A stretch of DNA of 64,000 nt from NCBI GenBank assembly GCA_021904315.1, contig CM038907.1:1302001-1366000 (forward strand), given 5' to 3'. Both the position numbers and the translations under genes were made by a program. The notes under the pieces are model-generated. The model did no database searches. It was not told where the DNA came from and worked only from the letters and a program-made list of their open reading frames with translations. This DNA is from Sphagnum magellanicum. Taxonomy: Eukaryota > Streptophyta > Sphagnopsida > Sphagnales > Sphagnaceae. Numbering within the stretch: the stretch's first letter is position 1; each line of letters opens with the position of its first letter. This document shows, piece by piece, positions 48,991 to 59,787 of the stretch.

Positions 48991-49400
48991 TTAGTAACTA
49001 CAACAACAATTTGGACATTTTCCTTTGATACAATCCAAAGCATGCCATTCTTGAAATTTTGGCTTTGCATAAACAATCTTTTGCCAAAAGTCAATGACAC
49101 CTTTGAGGATTGATTCACTACTCAAACAACTTGGTCTTTGATGTTGATCATGGGTAGATAGTGGATTGAATACCTTACTGCATTGACAAGTACAAGCTTT
49201 GTGTGGCCCATGTAGTTGTATGTTATTAAATCCATCTTTGAGCTCCCTCAATTTTGTATGGTACAAACAACAATAGGTGTTGAATTCCTTTAACCTTTGC
49301 ACAAACCAAGGTTTCAAGGTATGGAATGATATGAATCCAATCCCAATTTATGGAGGTTTTTCTCTGAACTTGGTAAAGAAATGTAACTAGAAAATACAAT
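48991..49400 (-). pseudogene. Fossil repeat-borne gene, distal part
   Basis: A minus-strand frame (49317-48991) contains LKEFNTYCCLYHTKLRELK and several Cys pairs, recalling a conserved protein of plant repeats that I cannot assign to a named class. It lies in the same orientation as the remnant at 52870-53620 and in the order expected of one gene, 3.5 kb away. It is broken and treated as a fossil. Confidence 0.45.
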
Positions 49401-49581
49401 TGAATTCTATTAGCATACCTTATTGATAGATATAATGACAATTATAAAGTAGTTTCGGACTACAAATAATCAAAGGCACCCCAAGGAAATGCAAGGACAA
49501 AATAATCCTATCTAGGACTTTAAAAGAATATTCTAGTAGCATTGAGATCCTAGTTCATGAAAATGTCTTGCACCTTCTTGT

Positions 49582-49686
49582 AGCTTCAAGACTTGCAAGA
49601 TCCCAAAGGAATACTTACAAGGTAGTTTCAAGACTTGCAAGGACCTTAAGAATATATCTTCAAGGCAACTTCAAAACTTGCAAGCC
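49582..49686. repeat. About 43-bp tandem repeat, 3 copies
   Basis: AGCTTCAAGACTTGCAAG recurs at about 49582, 49624 and 49669 with 1-2 changes per copy. Confidence 0.7.
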
Positions 49687-50330
49687 CCTAAAGATGAAAC
49701 TCCTAACAAGGCTCCTAATGGAAAAATATTTTAAGGACTCAAAGATTTCATGCATGTATTGCTTGCATCTTTAGGAATAAATGAAAAGAACTAGAGGCAT
49801 AGAAATGCTTACATGATTCCAAGTAATGTGAGCAAAGTTAGCAAAGATATCAAAGGATATCTGCAAATTGAGTTTTTGGACATAATGGATTCATATACCA
49901 TGATTCAAGGACTTGATTCATGAATGGACTTCTGGACTCCTATAATGCATCAAAAATGCCACTACTTGATAGCTTGAGGTCCATGCAATTCATGACAAAT
50001 GATATCCAAGAAACACAATAAGGTCCAGTATTATCCATGTTGGGATTTTTAAAAACTTTATTTAACAACTCAAAAGGATTGTTGGATGAATGGAACTTCA
50101 ATCACATCACCTTGAAAAATTACAAACATGTAAAACTAAAATCCAAAACATAGTTAAAATTGTTTCAAAAATTAGGGCACCATGAATCACACATGCAGAC
50201 TCAAAAATTCAATACACATATCATGTCAAATCAAAAATTGGATAGAATAATTTCTGCAAGACCTAGTAGCCATAAAATTCCACCGGTGGATAAGGGGAAC
50301 AATCAAACAAAGTTCATAACTTACACAAAC

Positions 50331-51270
50331 ACCCACATTGGAAATACAATTTATGAAGATTAAAAACAAATGATCACCTAGATGATTTCAGCTACAAGTT
50401 TTTTTACAATTGATTATAATATTTATTCCAATAAAATAGAGCTTTTTCATCACAAAAATTCAATACAACTCTTGAATAATCAAATGAAGTTCAAGATAGA
50501 TTTGCCAGACCCACATTGAAAATACAAATTAAGACCCAAAAAAAATGATCATGATGGTCGAAATTGTAATTTTTTTAATAATTAATTGTAACACTTAATT
50601 TAATAAAGCTTATTAATCAAAAAATTCAATGCATAAAAATAATTAGAACAAGTTCAGGATAGAATACACCCACATTAAAAATACAAATATAGATCAAAAC
50701 TAAATGATCAATTTTGGTTTGTGCAAGGGTTTTTGGCAACTAGTTTTAATCCTTAATCTGTAGAAGTTTATTAATCACAAAAGTTCAGTATTATAGATTA
50801 ATTAGATCAAGTTTATGACACATTTCTTAAACCCACACTAAAGATACAAATGAAGATCAGACATGGATGATTAAGATGGTTTGCTGTAAGTTTTTTGGTT
50901 TAGTTGATTATAATCAAATTATTCTAATAAAACATCTTGTTCATCACAAAAATTTAGTACAATTCAAATTACCAGACCAAGTTCATGACAAATTTGCTAA
51001 ACCCACATTGGACATACAATTGAAGACTAAAAATAAATTTGATTAGGATGGTTTGCTGCAAGTTTTGGAGTGTGGGTTTAAGAACTTGCTCAAATCTATT
51101 TTGAATGTTTGAAACATTTCCTAAACCCATACTCAAAGTACAAATGAAGATTGAATAAAAGAGATCGGCACATGAAACTTGTTGCAAGATTTTTGACAAC
51201 TAGTTGTAATCCTTAATTTGATCAAACTTGTTCATCACAAAAATTTAAAACAATCGAATAATTAAATCAA
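50331..51270. repeat. Satellite-like tandem repeat of about 165 bp, six copies
   Basis: The anchor ACCCACATTGAAAATACAAA, or a close variant, starts at about 50331, 50509, 50668, 50831, 51001 and 51125. Between anchors each unit holds TGATTATAAT-like, TTCATCACAAAAATT and CAAGTTCA words. The last interval is shortened. The array lies between the two parts of the fossil gene. Confidence 0.75.
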
Positions 51271-52869
51271 GTTGGGCTAACATATGCTACTATGGAGATT
51301 GGAAACAAAAATTATGAAAACTAGAAACATGTCTAATGAACTTTGACAAAGGTAATTATGCAACCCTTAACTTTGTATTTAGCACGAATCATAAGAACTT
51401 AGAAAATTCAAATCATTAAAAACTAGAAAAATTCAAGTAAGTCTCTAGAAAACATATCAATGTGTTTTTTGCTTACAAGCCTTAAGTGAATTGGGATTCA
51501 ATCACATCTAGAAAATCAAAATTATAAATACATCGTTTTAAAAAAATAGTAAAAGATCAAGTATGGAGTTGAATTGACGAACCTTTTCATGAATTGTAAA
51601 AGATCAAAGTCCATACACGTGAGGGTCTAAATCAAGAACTTTGAAACTTGATTATATGTAACCCTTAACTATGGAGAGGTTGAAACACACAAAAAATCAA
51701 TAATTGTATATAATTAAAAAGTTTCAATCTTTATTATGTACATTTTACATAAACAAAAAATGAACTTGTTCATGTACCAAGGACTTGAAACCAATTTGAA
51801 ATCAATACCCTTTAGGAGTAAATTCCCATTTTCCATTCCATCAGTTCCACTTATCCAAGACAAATGATTAAGAAAGTTCAGAACAAATCAAGGTCCAATC
51901 TGCCAACAACCTTTCAAGCTATAACATTAAGATTGTAACCTTTAAATGAATAGATTTTAAATGACACACCCCCAAACTCCTTGTAAGACTCAAATGCAAG
52001 TCCAAAGGTGAAAACAACGGAAGAAAAAGGAGTGGGGATATGCTCCTTAGTTCGCAACACTTTAGGGGTAGAAGGGCTTGTTGGAGATTCGGGATGGGGA
52101 TTAAAACAAGTGACAAGTGGGTCAATTATTCACACAGACCTACACAAACCAAACAACAAGTTGGTTAATGCATAGTTGGAACACTTTTGGTGCATAGACG
52201 TGCCATAAGCACACACGAACTCACAAGATTCACCATGGCCTAGATTTGCGAGAAGCCACCACCTTCCCCCTTATAATATTCTCTGTGCCTGGCCACGAGA
52301 CTTGCACCCAAATGTCATTTTGTCCTGGGACTCTCAAGTTGGGAGTTTTTAAATTCTCGAAATTGGGATTCTCGCGACTTTGAAGGCTCATAATTTTTTG
52401 TGTAAACCTCCAATCTAATGAGTTTTGACCCTTGCAATCACTCTTTGAGGATTCAAGAGTCCATTGGAACTTTAATTCCCAAATTCCCTCACACCTTCCT
52501 ACATTCTCGAGAGCATGAAATGTGACTCCTGGGCTTCACTTTTGGCCCACACCTTTGCAAGCCTTTGCCTTGGTTGCAAGCCCAAGGTTAGGGTCATGAC
52601 ATTAAATCACAAGAAATTGTAGACTTTAGGGACTATAAACACATTTTTAAAACAAGAATCTATATACTTAAAACCCAAAAAATTGAAATTGAACCAATCC
52701 TACTTGTCTAGTAGACCAAAAATGATGTATTTGACCAACCACAAATCCAAAAGCCATAGACAACCATGTACAGTTCAACAAAAAACTAGAAATGATCAAG
52801 ACATTGTAGAAATAATCAAATTGAAAAATGGAAGAACACATATTTTTAGTTTTTCAAGAAAGTGAATAG
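51271..52869. other. Spacer between satellite and fossil remnant
   Basis: There is no supported gene. Composition is less AT-rich near 52130-52600. The region sits between the two fossil parts and may be inserted or intronic sequence. Confidence 0.35.
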
Positions 52870-53620
52870 TATGGTCTTCCCATATGTTCTTCATGATGTG
52901 GTGTTTCATGATGTCCTTTTTGTTTATACTAACCCTTGTTTCATTTGTCTAAAATTCCACCACTGCATCAACAACATTCTCTATGACTATATTTTTTCGT
53001 TTTGTTCAGGTTGTAAAGGCCCATTACATGCTAGAACCATCCTCAAGTTGTATTTTCATGCTCTATCCTTTGCTCAAAATTCTTTTACTTGCTCCAATGA
53101 ATTGGCGTATTATAATAAAACTTTGGGTAGAATTTGAAACAACCATACTATTGACAACAATTTTGGCTCTCATCTCATCAAGACTATGACTAGCCTTGAT
53201 ACCCTGCTAACCTTTTCTCATGTTGTCAACAATTTCAATTGTTGTCTCATACTATTTTGAATTCACAACCACATCAGGCATTGCACCTTGCAAGATGGGT
53301 TGTTTCAAAAGTTTTTCCATGGCCAATTGTTGATAGTTAAGGCCTTTCATCCTTGTCATTTGGTGCAAAAGTGGTGCAATATGACTTGCAAGTCTAGATG
53401 CCAACCTTTCTATGTCACTAGTGTAAGTAGGATTACCATTTGCAAGGATTTGTTGACACTGGGTAGTCATTTATTTTTTGGTAGCCCTAGACTTGCATTG
53501 TCAATCCTTTGCTACCAACCTTCATGTGGCTTGTGTTTCCAAGGCTTTCCTAATGCCTTATCCATCTCTTTGTTGAATCTTTTTATTTCCCCATCAAAAG
53601 CACCAACAAATCACAACCCT
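52870..53620 (-). pseudogene. Fossil repeat-borne gene, proximal part
   Basis: Minus-strand sequence carries conserved-looking segments, including ETRVSINKKDIMKH near 52890-52930 and a 72-codon frame at 53470-53252. It is interrupted several times and is old. The family is not identified; a transposon origin is likely because similar proteins are typical of plant repeats. The minus-strand frame at 54231-53998 could be a further upstream remnant but shows no known motif. Confidence 0.4.
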
Positions 53621-54291
53621 AAATCATGAGCAAACCCATGCATATGCTAAAGGACCTACACCCAAATTCTTATATTAGCAAATCTTCTAAACACAAGTTG
53701 TTTGTACAAGTTGTTACAAAACATTAGGAATGATCTTGTGTTGTTTCATGACTTGTAAACCAAACATAAACTTAAAAAAAGTTGTAAACTTGCTACTTAT
53801 GCAACTAACAAATTGACAAGTTCCTTGAAAAATCATAATGCCAAGAAAAGAAATAGATCACCTCTTCAAGTCTATCCATCTTCAATTGGTCCAATGAAAC
53901 CATTATCCACCAACCACCCAATATGCACATAGGCCTTCAAAACATAGTTCACCTTCCTCACACAAAAACAAAAGTTCTTAAAGTTACAATGATAAATCTA
54001 TGGTTTGACAAGGATGAAATTCACACCCCAAGGATGCACTTGTAAAGGAAGTTTGTAGAGAATAAGGGCACTAAGTTTTGGGCGATCGATGTAAGAAGGT
54101 AAAGGCTCTATCTCAAACACAAGAGGTTTCAGTAGTACAATTGCTTGTTTAGGTTGTGTAGTTCTTACGAGCGACAAGCTCCCAAAACCCCTCACGACAT
54201 CAAAAATATTCATCGGTGCTTTCAAAAACAAAACCTATGTGCATTGAGTGCTTGAATTTTGTAAAATTACTAGCAAACCTACTTAAGAATT
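53621..54291. other. Sequence upstream of the fossil remnant
   Basis: It contains a 77-codon minus-strand frame (54231-53998) with ordinary protein-like composition but no motif I know. No gene is called. Confidence 0.3.
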
Positions 54292-54402
54292 CACTATTAC
54301 AAAATATGGGTGTAGTTCACTAGTCCCGATTCACTAGACCAGTGAATTCACTCAAAATCCAGTGAAATCACTTGGCGTACAAGGACACCTTTTGTTGTAG
54401 TG
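54292..54402. mobile_element. 111-bp CACTA-type mini element with ATT duplication
   Basis: The left end is CACTATTACAAAA and the right end, reverse-complemented, is CACTACAACAAAA. Each end is flanked by ATT (54289-54291 and 54403-54405), the 3-bp target duplication typical of CACTA elements. Sub-terminal repeats of TTCACTAG/CAGTGAA type lie inside. It has no coding capacity, so it would have depended on a transposase elsewhere. Confidence 0.75.
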
Positions 54403-54405
54403 ATT

Positions 54406-57400
54406 AAATGAAGAGATGCATCCACAAAATTTACAAAGGCTTAATGAGAACACATGTTTCAAAACGAGAAGATTACAAAGAATTGCTTGGATCCAAAATG
54501 CATAGCTCAATAATGCATGATCAAGAGTTTAGCATTGTTCCTTGAGCTTGAAACTTGGGTAGTGCGTGTACACAAAATAATGGTTGAATCCCATCATATA
54601 TCAATCGATAATGTTGTAAACCATTTCCATTCATGTGATAAAAAATTTGCAACATTTGAACCATTGGATACATGTAAGACCTAAAATCAATAGTGTTGAT
54701 CAATTATGAGGATACACATTTCCCCATACATAGGATTGTACACTTGATTTTGAAAGGCAAAGTCCTTGAGGCTAGGTAAATTTTTTAAATTCTTATTTTT
54801 TAACAAAGTTGGATATTTTTACAAGATTTTCATAATGGGCTTTAGCTTTAATGTTGTCAACCTTTTTGCAACCTTAAAATCCATAAACTAGCCAAATTTA
54901 AACATCCTTAACTGAATGGCCAATATTCTTTAAAAAAATCCAAACTTTTTTGGTATTGTTTGTTGTAAAGATTAATTCACACAATCTCCTATTGGCTAAC
55001 ATAAGTAAATATGGCCTTTTTACATTTTATGAGTCCAAAAGCTCAAGAATTCAATAGGTTTTTATAATCCTTTCAAGTCTTTAAAATCATTTTTGCTTTT
55101 GTTACAACCATGAACATTTTTGTTTCAGGACTTAAATGGACATCAATTTTTTATCAAATGTTTGATTATTTTACATCATTCATTTAATTTGAATGTTCTC
55201 TCTAAGAAATTTACTTTGAATTGTAAAAATGAGCAAAAATTTAAATCTTGATCAACCTTGGAAATTACATATGTCTAGGAATTTTTCATGTGTGATAGTC
55301 CTTTTGTGGTCCTTGATCTTGAATATACCCAATTTTTTTGGGTGGATTAATGGAACACATTTGTTATTGGTTTCATTGTTGTTGTTGTTGTTGTTGGGTT
55401 TGAATCAAGCATAAAGAAAGGGGCACAACCATTAAGGTATTAACACATTTAATTTTTTGCAATATAAATTTTAGACCATTTTATGGATTTTTTGTTTTTG
55501 TTAAGGCATGTTCAATGAAAGGAAATAAGTGAAGGAATACAAAGGGTTTCGGCTCAAACCTTGTTGCACAAATTGGCTACATTAAAGTGAGCAAACCCTC
55601 TTTATTTAGGGGTACATTCATAGTAAAAGGAGCCAAGGAAGTTGTTGATAATGCTTAAAACTACACATACATTACTTTGAAAAATCACCATTAACTATAT
55701 TTAATGAATTATTTATCCACAATTTGTAATTGTGTTTTGGTGCTCATGAAATTGGACTCCTATGAATTTGGAGTCATTTCATTATGTTATTAGAGTCCTT
55801 TGTCATACACAAAACACTTGTTGACAAGGTCTTTTTAAAGATTCTAAAATTTGAATGTGCTTTTTGTTACTCAAATCTTCATCAAATATTTTCAAATTTA
55901 TTATGGGCTTTAATATACATCATAAGAAGGGCCACATGTGTTTATATTTTTAAATGCACATGTATTGAGTCCTTTTAATGGATATTGTTGATTTTTATTT
56001 TGAACATCCTTAATGATAAAAAAAAGTTCAAAATTTGTCATCATGGTTAAAAATAAAATTATACATTTGACTATAATCTAGGTCCTCATGCCCACAAAAA
56101 AAGTATTTATTATAATATGAGTCATCTTTGGTCTCAATATTAATATCTAGTCCCCAAAATTACATTTAAAATATAGTTTTAATATTTAATAGACCAATAC
56201 ATGTAGAACACATGTAAAATGTAATCCTTGGTAAGGATTATGACCTTGGTTATCGTGGTTCCTTTTACTGTGTTTCTACCTTTAGAGCATCATGAAGTTG
56301 GGGTACATTGAAAGAACAATAGTGCCACTTGTAATTTTTTTGCTTGAGATCATAATTCAATCAACCACCCAATTGGCTAGAAGTCTTTTTGGGTCAAAAG
56401 CAAAATGGGTGGATTGTTTCAACAATGTATAAATAATAGGTTTGAATGTTTGACATATTGTTTTTGAATAAGGCTAATAGTTGCATAGTACAACCACATT
56501 ATGGTACTAGATAGTCGGACAATACCTTCCTCCTTGGACATGATTAAGGACTTTATGTGGGTTTCTTGGATGAAAGACAATCTTCTTTTTCTTTGTATGT
56601 GACATATCCAAAAGTGTGTTGGATTTAAGTAATAAACATTGATATGATGGTGAATGAGAACATCAAATAGGTGAAATTCCTATAGGGCAAAGTTGAGGTA
56701 AATTTACATAATGTTTTAATTCCCTTTCAAATATTGCACTATAGGTTGTGTCTTCAATACATATGTATGATATTTTTTTGCACCACTAAATGCTGAAACA
56801 AACTTTATGATGTGTGATGGCCTATCTTAATGAAATTTACACAACTTTTTGTTGTCCCCATCATGTGTAAGGTGTTAGATCTATTGGAATTTATTAACAT
56901 ATCTAAAGAAAAGGAGAAACAATTTGAGAATCGGCAAAAAATTCAATAATCGAAGGTAATGTTTTCATATAGTTAATTGTTTAGGTGGGGCTTTAGATGA
57001 AATCAAGCCCCAAGGATCATTTTTTAGGGTCATTTGATATGCTACTAACAAATTTTGAAAGAAAATTTTATGCATCTAATGAAATATTTTAGGGATTATC
57101 AAATCTTGTACATTATTTATTTCACATGAATTTCATAATTTTCTCTCAAATTTTCTAAACATTGGGCCACATTTGGAACCAAAAAAATTTCAATTGCCCT
57201 TATGGCCTTTTGTGCAATGTTATGGTGTAAAATCCCAGGGGTTGTGATAGAATCTACATTGACCCCATTGACCTAAGCATACATGTTGATGGGTTCAATA
57301 GGCAAGCTTACATGTTCATAGACATGGAGAAAGCAAAAAGTCAGAGTGATTTAGTGGAATCGTTTGGGACTACAAAATAGTCATTGTTATATTCCACATG

Positions 57401-57476
57401 GCCAAGATCCCAATATCACCCAAAATTAAAAATAGCCCTTAATGCATGCATGGGGATACATATGTTTGGGGCATGT
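54406..57476. other. AT-rich spacer
   Basis: It includes a GTT run near 55377-55397. No coding region, array or element can be supported. Confidence 0.5.
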
Positions 57477-58010
57477 ATGGGATGATGATTCGTTCAAGTC
57501 TTCATAAAGTTAGGCTTTATGATTTAGTGATACATAAGGCTTAGCGATATGCGATCATGAGTGACATAATGCATAATGATTAAGGCACATTGTCACCTTA
57601 ACAAAATTATTGTATGGACCACCTTGTTATGTGGCAAACCATAGATTGTCACCATGATGATGGTAGTGTACAAATCACCTTGTTGTCTAAGTGACCTTTG
57701 TTGTGTGAAAAACAATAAAGTGACATGTCAAAATGACCAATCTTATTCATGGGGGTGTGGGATATTTAGATGGGGCAATGATTTGAGTCTTAATGAAAGC
57801 TAATTGGCTTTTATGAATTAATGACACATAAGCTTTAACACCATGACACAAATGACATAGTGTTTGGTGATTAGGGTAGATTGTCACCTTAGCAAATATA
57901 ATGTATGAATCACCTAATTATGTGTGACCAAAACTACTTGTGGGCAAATAAATTGACATGTGCCAAAACTTCAATGGATCAGAACATGTATATAGGCAAT
58001 GATTAAAATA
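57477..58010. repeat. About 293-bp tandem duplication
   Basis: Two diverged copies start near 57480 and 57773. Matching words include AAGTCTTCATAAAG/GAGTCTTAATGAAAG, TTTATGA, CACATAAG-like text and ATTGTCACCTTA. A short third start may lie near 57992. Confidence 0.55.
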
Positions 58011-58377
58011 TTAATGATTAGGCCACTTGTAAAACAACTATTACGAATTCAACTTTGTGAATTCCAATGTGATAAATGATTATGATCAAACATTAAAAAG
58101 GTGGTAATTTTGCAAGATTTGAATGAAATGTACAATAGTTTTCTATACAAGTTGTGACATTTAAGTCACTAATATAGATATAATGACATTCATTAATATG
58201 GGGACCATAAACCCACCACCCATGAGTATTAATATTGAGTATGACATGTATTGCACCCTGTAATGATGAATGATAATGCAAATTAAATTTTGGTAGTAAA
58301 TTGTCAAAGTAATATGTAAACCTATCCAACTAAAATATCACTACACAAGGAAGTGGAAATGTCAACTAACCATATAT

Positions 58378-58554
58378 TCCACTCCTTTAGCTTTAGGTGG
58401 AATGGATCATTAGAACTAAGGGTTTAGGTATGTGTAGTGGCATACTAGCAACATGTCCTTTGCCACGCGACCCCAATCACTAGTGCAATCCAAAACTACT
58501 ATTGAAACCACTATAATGGAATAGGTTCATTCCACCCAAATTTGGGTGGAATGA
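58378..58554. repeat. Paired ATTCCACC palindromes
   Basis: A perfect 28-bp palindrome occupies 58527-58554 (left half TCATTCCACCCAAA). About 150 bp upstream, near 58378, an imperfect palindrome has the same arms, ATTCCAC and GTGGAAT. CACTACACA and TGTGTAGTG lie inverted at about 58340 and 58440, so an old CACTA-like relic is possible. Confidence 0.6.
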
Positions 58555-59787
58555 CTAGTGGCTAGGACCACATCCCCTAATAGTGCATGGTTTGTTGACC
58601 AAATATTCTTTAAGGAATATTCAGCCTAAGTAATGACATGTGTGAACAACACATAAGATGAAATTATATAATACATATACTATCTATATTTATATATATA
58701 TAATCATATAAATTATATATAATATGTAAAATTTGATGTCTTTTATGATTAATTATCTTATGGCACTTTTCCAAAGCAACTATAGACAATTTCAATCACA
58801 TGTGTCCATTACGACTAAAATGTAATTGAAAAATTAGTGGTTAATTTTCAAATTCTTCTAGTGTATGTACACCATTAGGTATATTAACCTAAGTAGATTA
58901 AGTGTTCTTGCCTATGTATACTAGTTATATTAATTCATATGTACACAATTAATTGCACACACAACCCTATAGTCCAAAAAATATAGGGTGGCAATTTTGT
59001 AGTTGTAAACATGACTATTCCAATTGTAAACAACAACCAATTACATGTGGTTGCAAATTGACTAGTTGAATATAACATGATTTCTAGAAATGAACTAGAT
59101 TCAAAATTGAAATTGGCCCCAAAATTCAATTTATATAGGTTTTGATTTTTCATTAAAATTTAAAATTTAAAATTAAAATAATAATAATAACAATATTTTG
59201 ATTGGGGTAAACATGTTAGTTTTGGGATTTTTTTTCAACCCCATAAAAATTTGAGTAATAAATATGGGGGTTGGGTTGGGGGGGGGGGGTGGCATTAAGC
59301 ATGTAGGTATTTTGGGAACATGTTTCAAGATGTAAGTTCTTAAATTCTTATTGATTTGTTTATGTTTCAAGGGAAGGAGGGGGGATGGTGAGCATGGAGT
59401 TGATATAAGTGGTCACTTTTTTTGTGGTTGTACTATGCTAGTAAGTTATAATTAGAAAAAAAAAAAATTTGGAATATGTTTTAGGTAGGTAAAATTAACC
59501 AAACTCGCCTAAAATTTGTTTTTGCAAAATTGAGAAATGAAAGTCTTGAATGTGAAGAACTAGACCCAAGTCCCTAACAATGTTTTTTTTATTTTTGAAT
59601 TGGAACCATAGGTTTTTTCAAATTAAAAAGAGTCATAACTAGGACTAAAGGTTTCTAAAAAAATAAGAATTATACAACATTGGTAAATAGGGACCGTTTT
59701 CAAATTTGAGCATTCTTACAAATCTAGGTATTATAGACCACTCAAATGACTAATATATGTAGGCATTTCTTTCAATTTTAGGTACCT
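58555..59787. other. AT-rich spacer downstream of the receptor gene
   Basis: It contains (TA)n near 58690-58705 and a G-run near 59280. The 3' untranslated region of the receptor gene should lie at its right end. Confidence 0.5.

Noticed and set aside
50331-51270. CRISPR-like array
   Set aside because: Units are whole diverged tandem repeats of about 165 bp, not short identical repeats with unique spacers.
53288-53629. 113-codon plus-strand frame
   Set aside because: It overlaps the minus-strand fossil, whose conserved-looking text is the better explanation.
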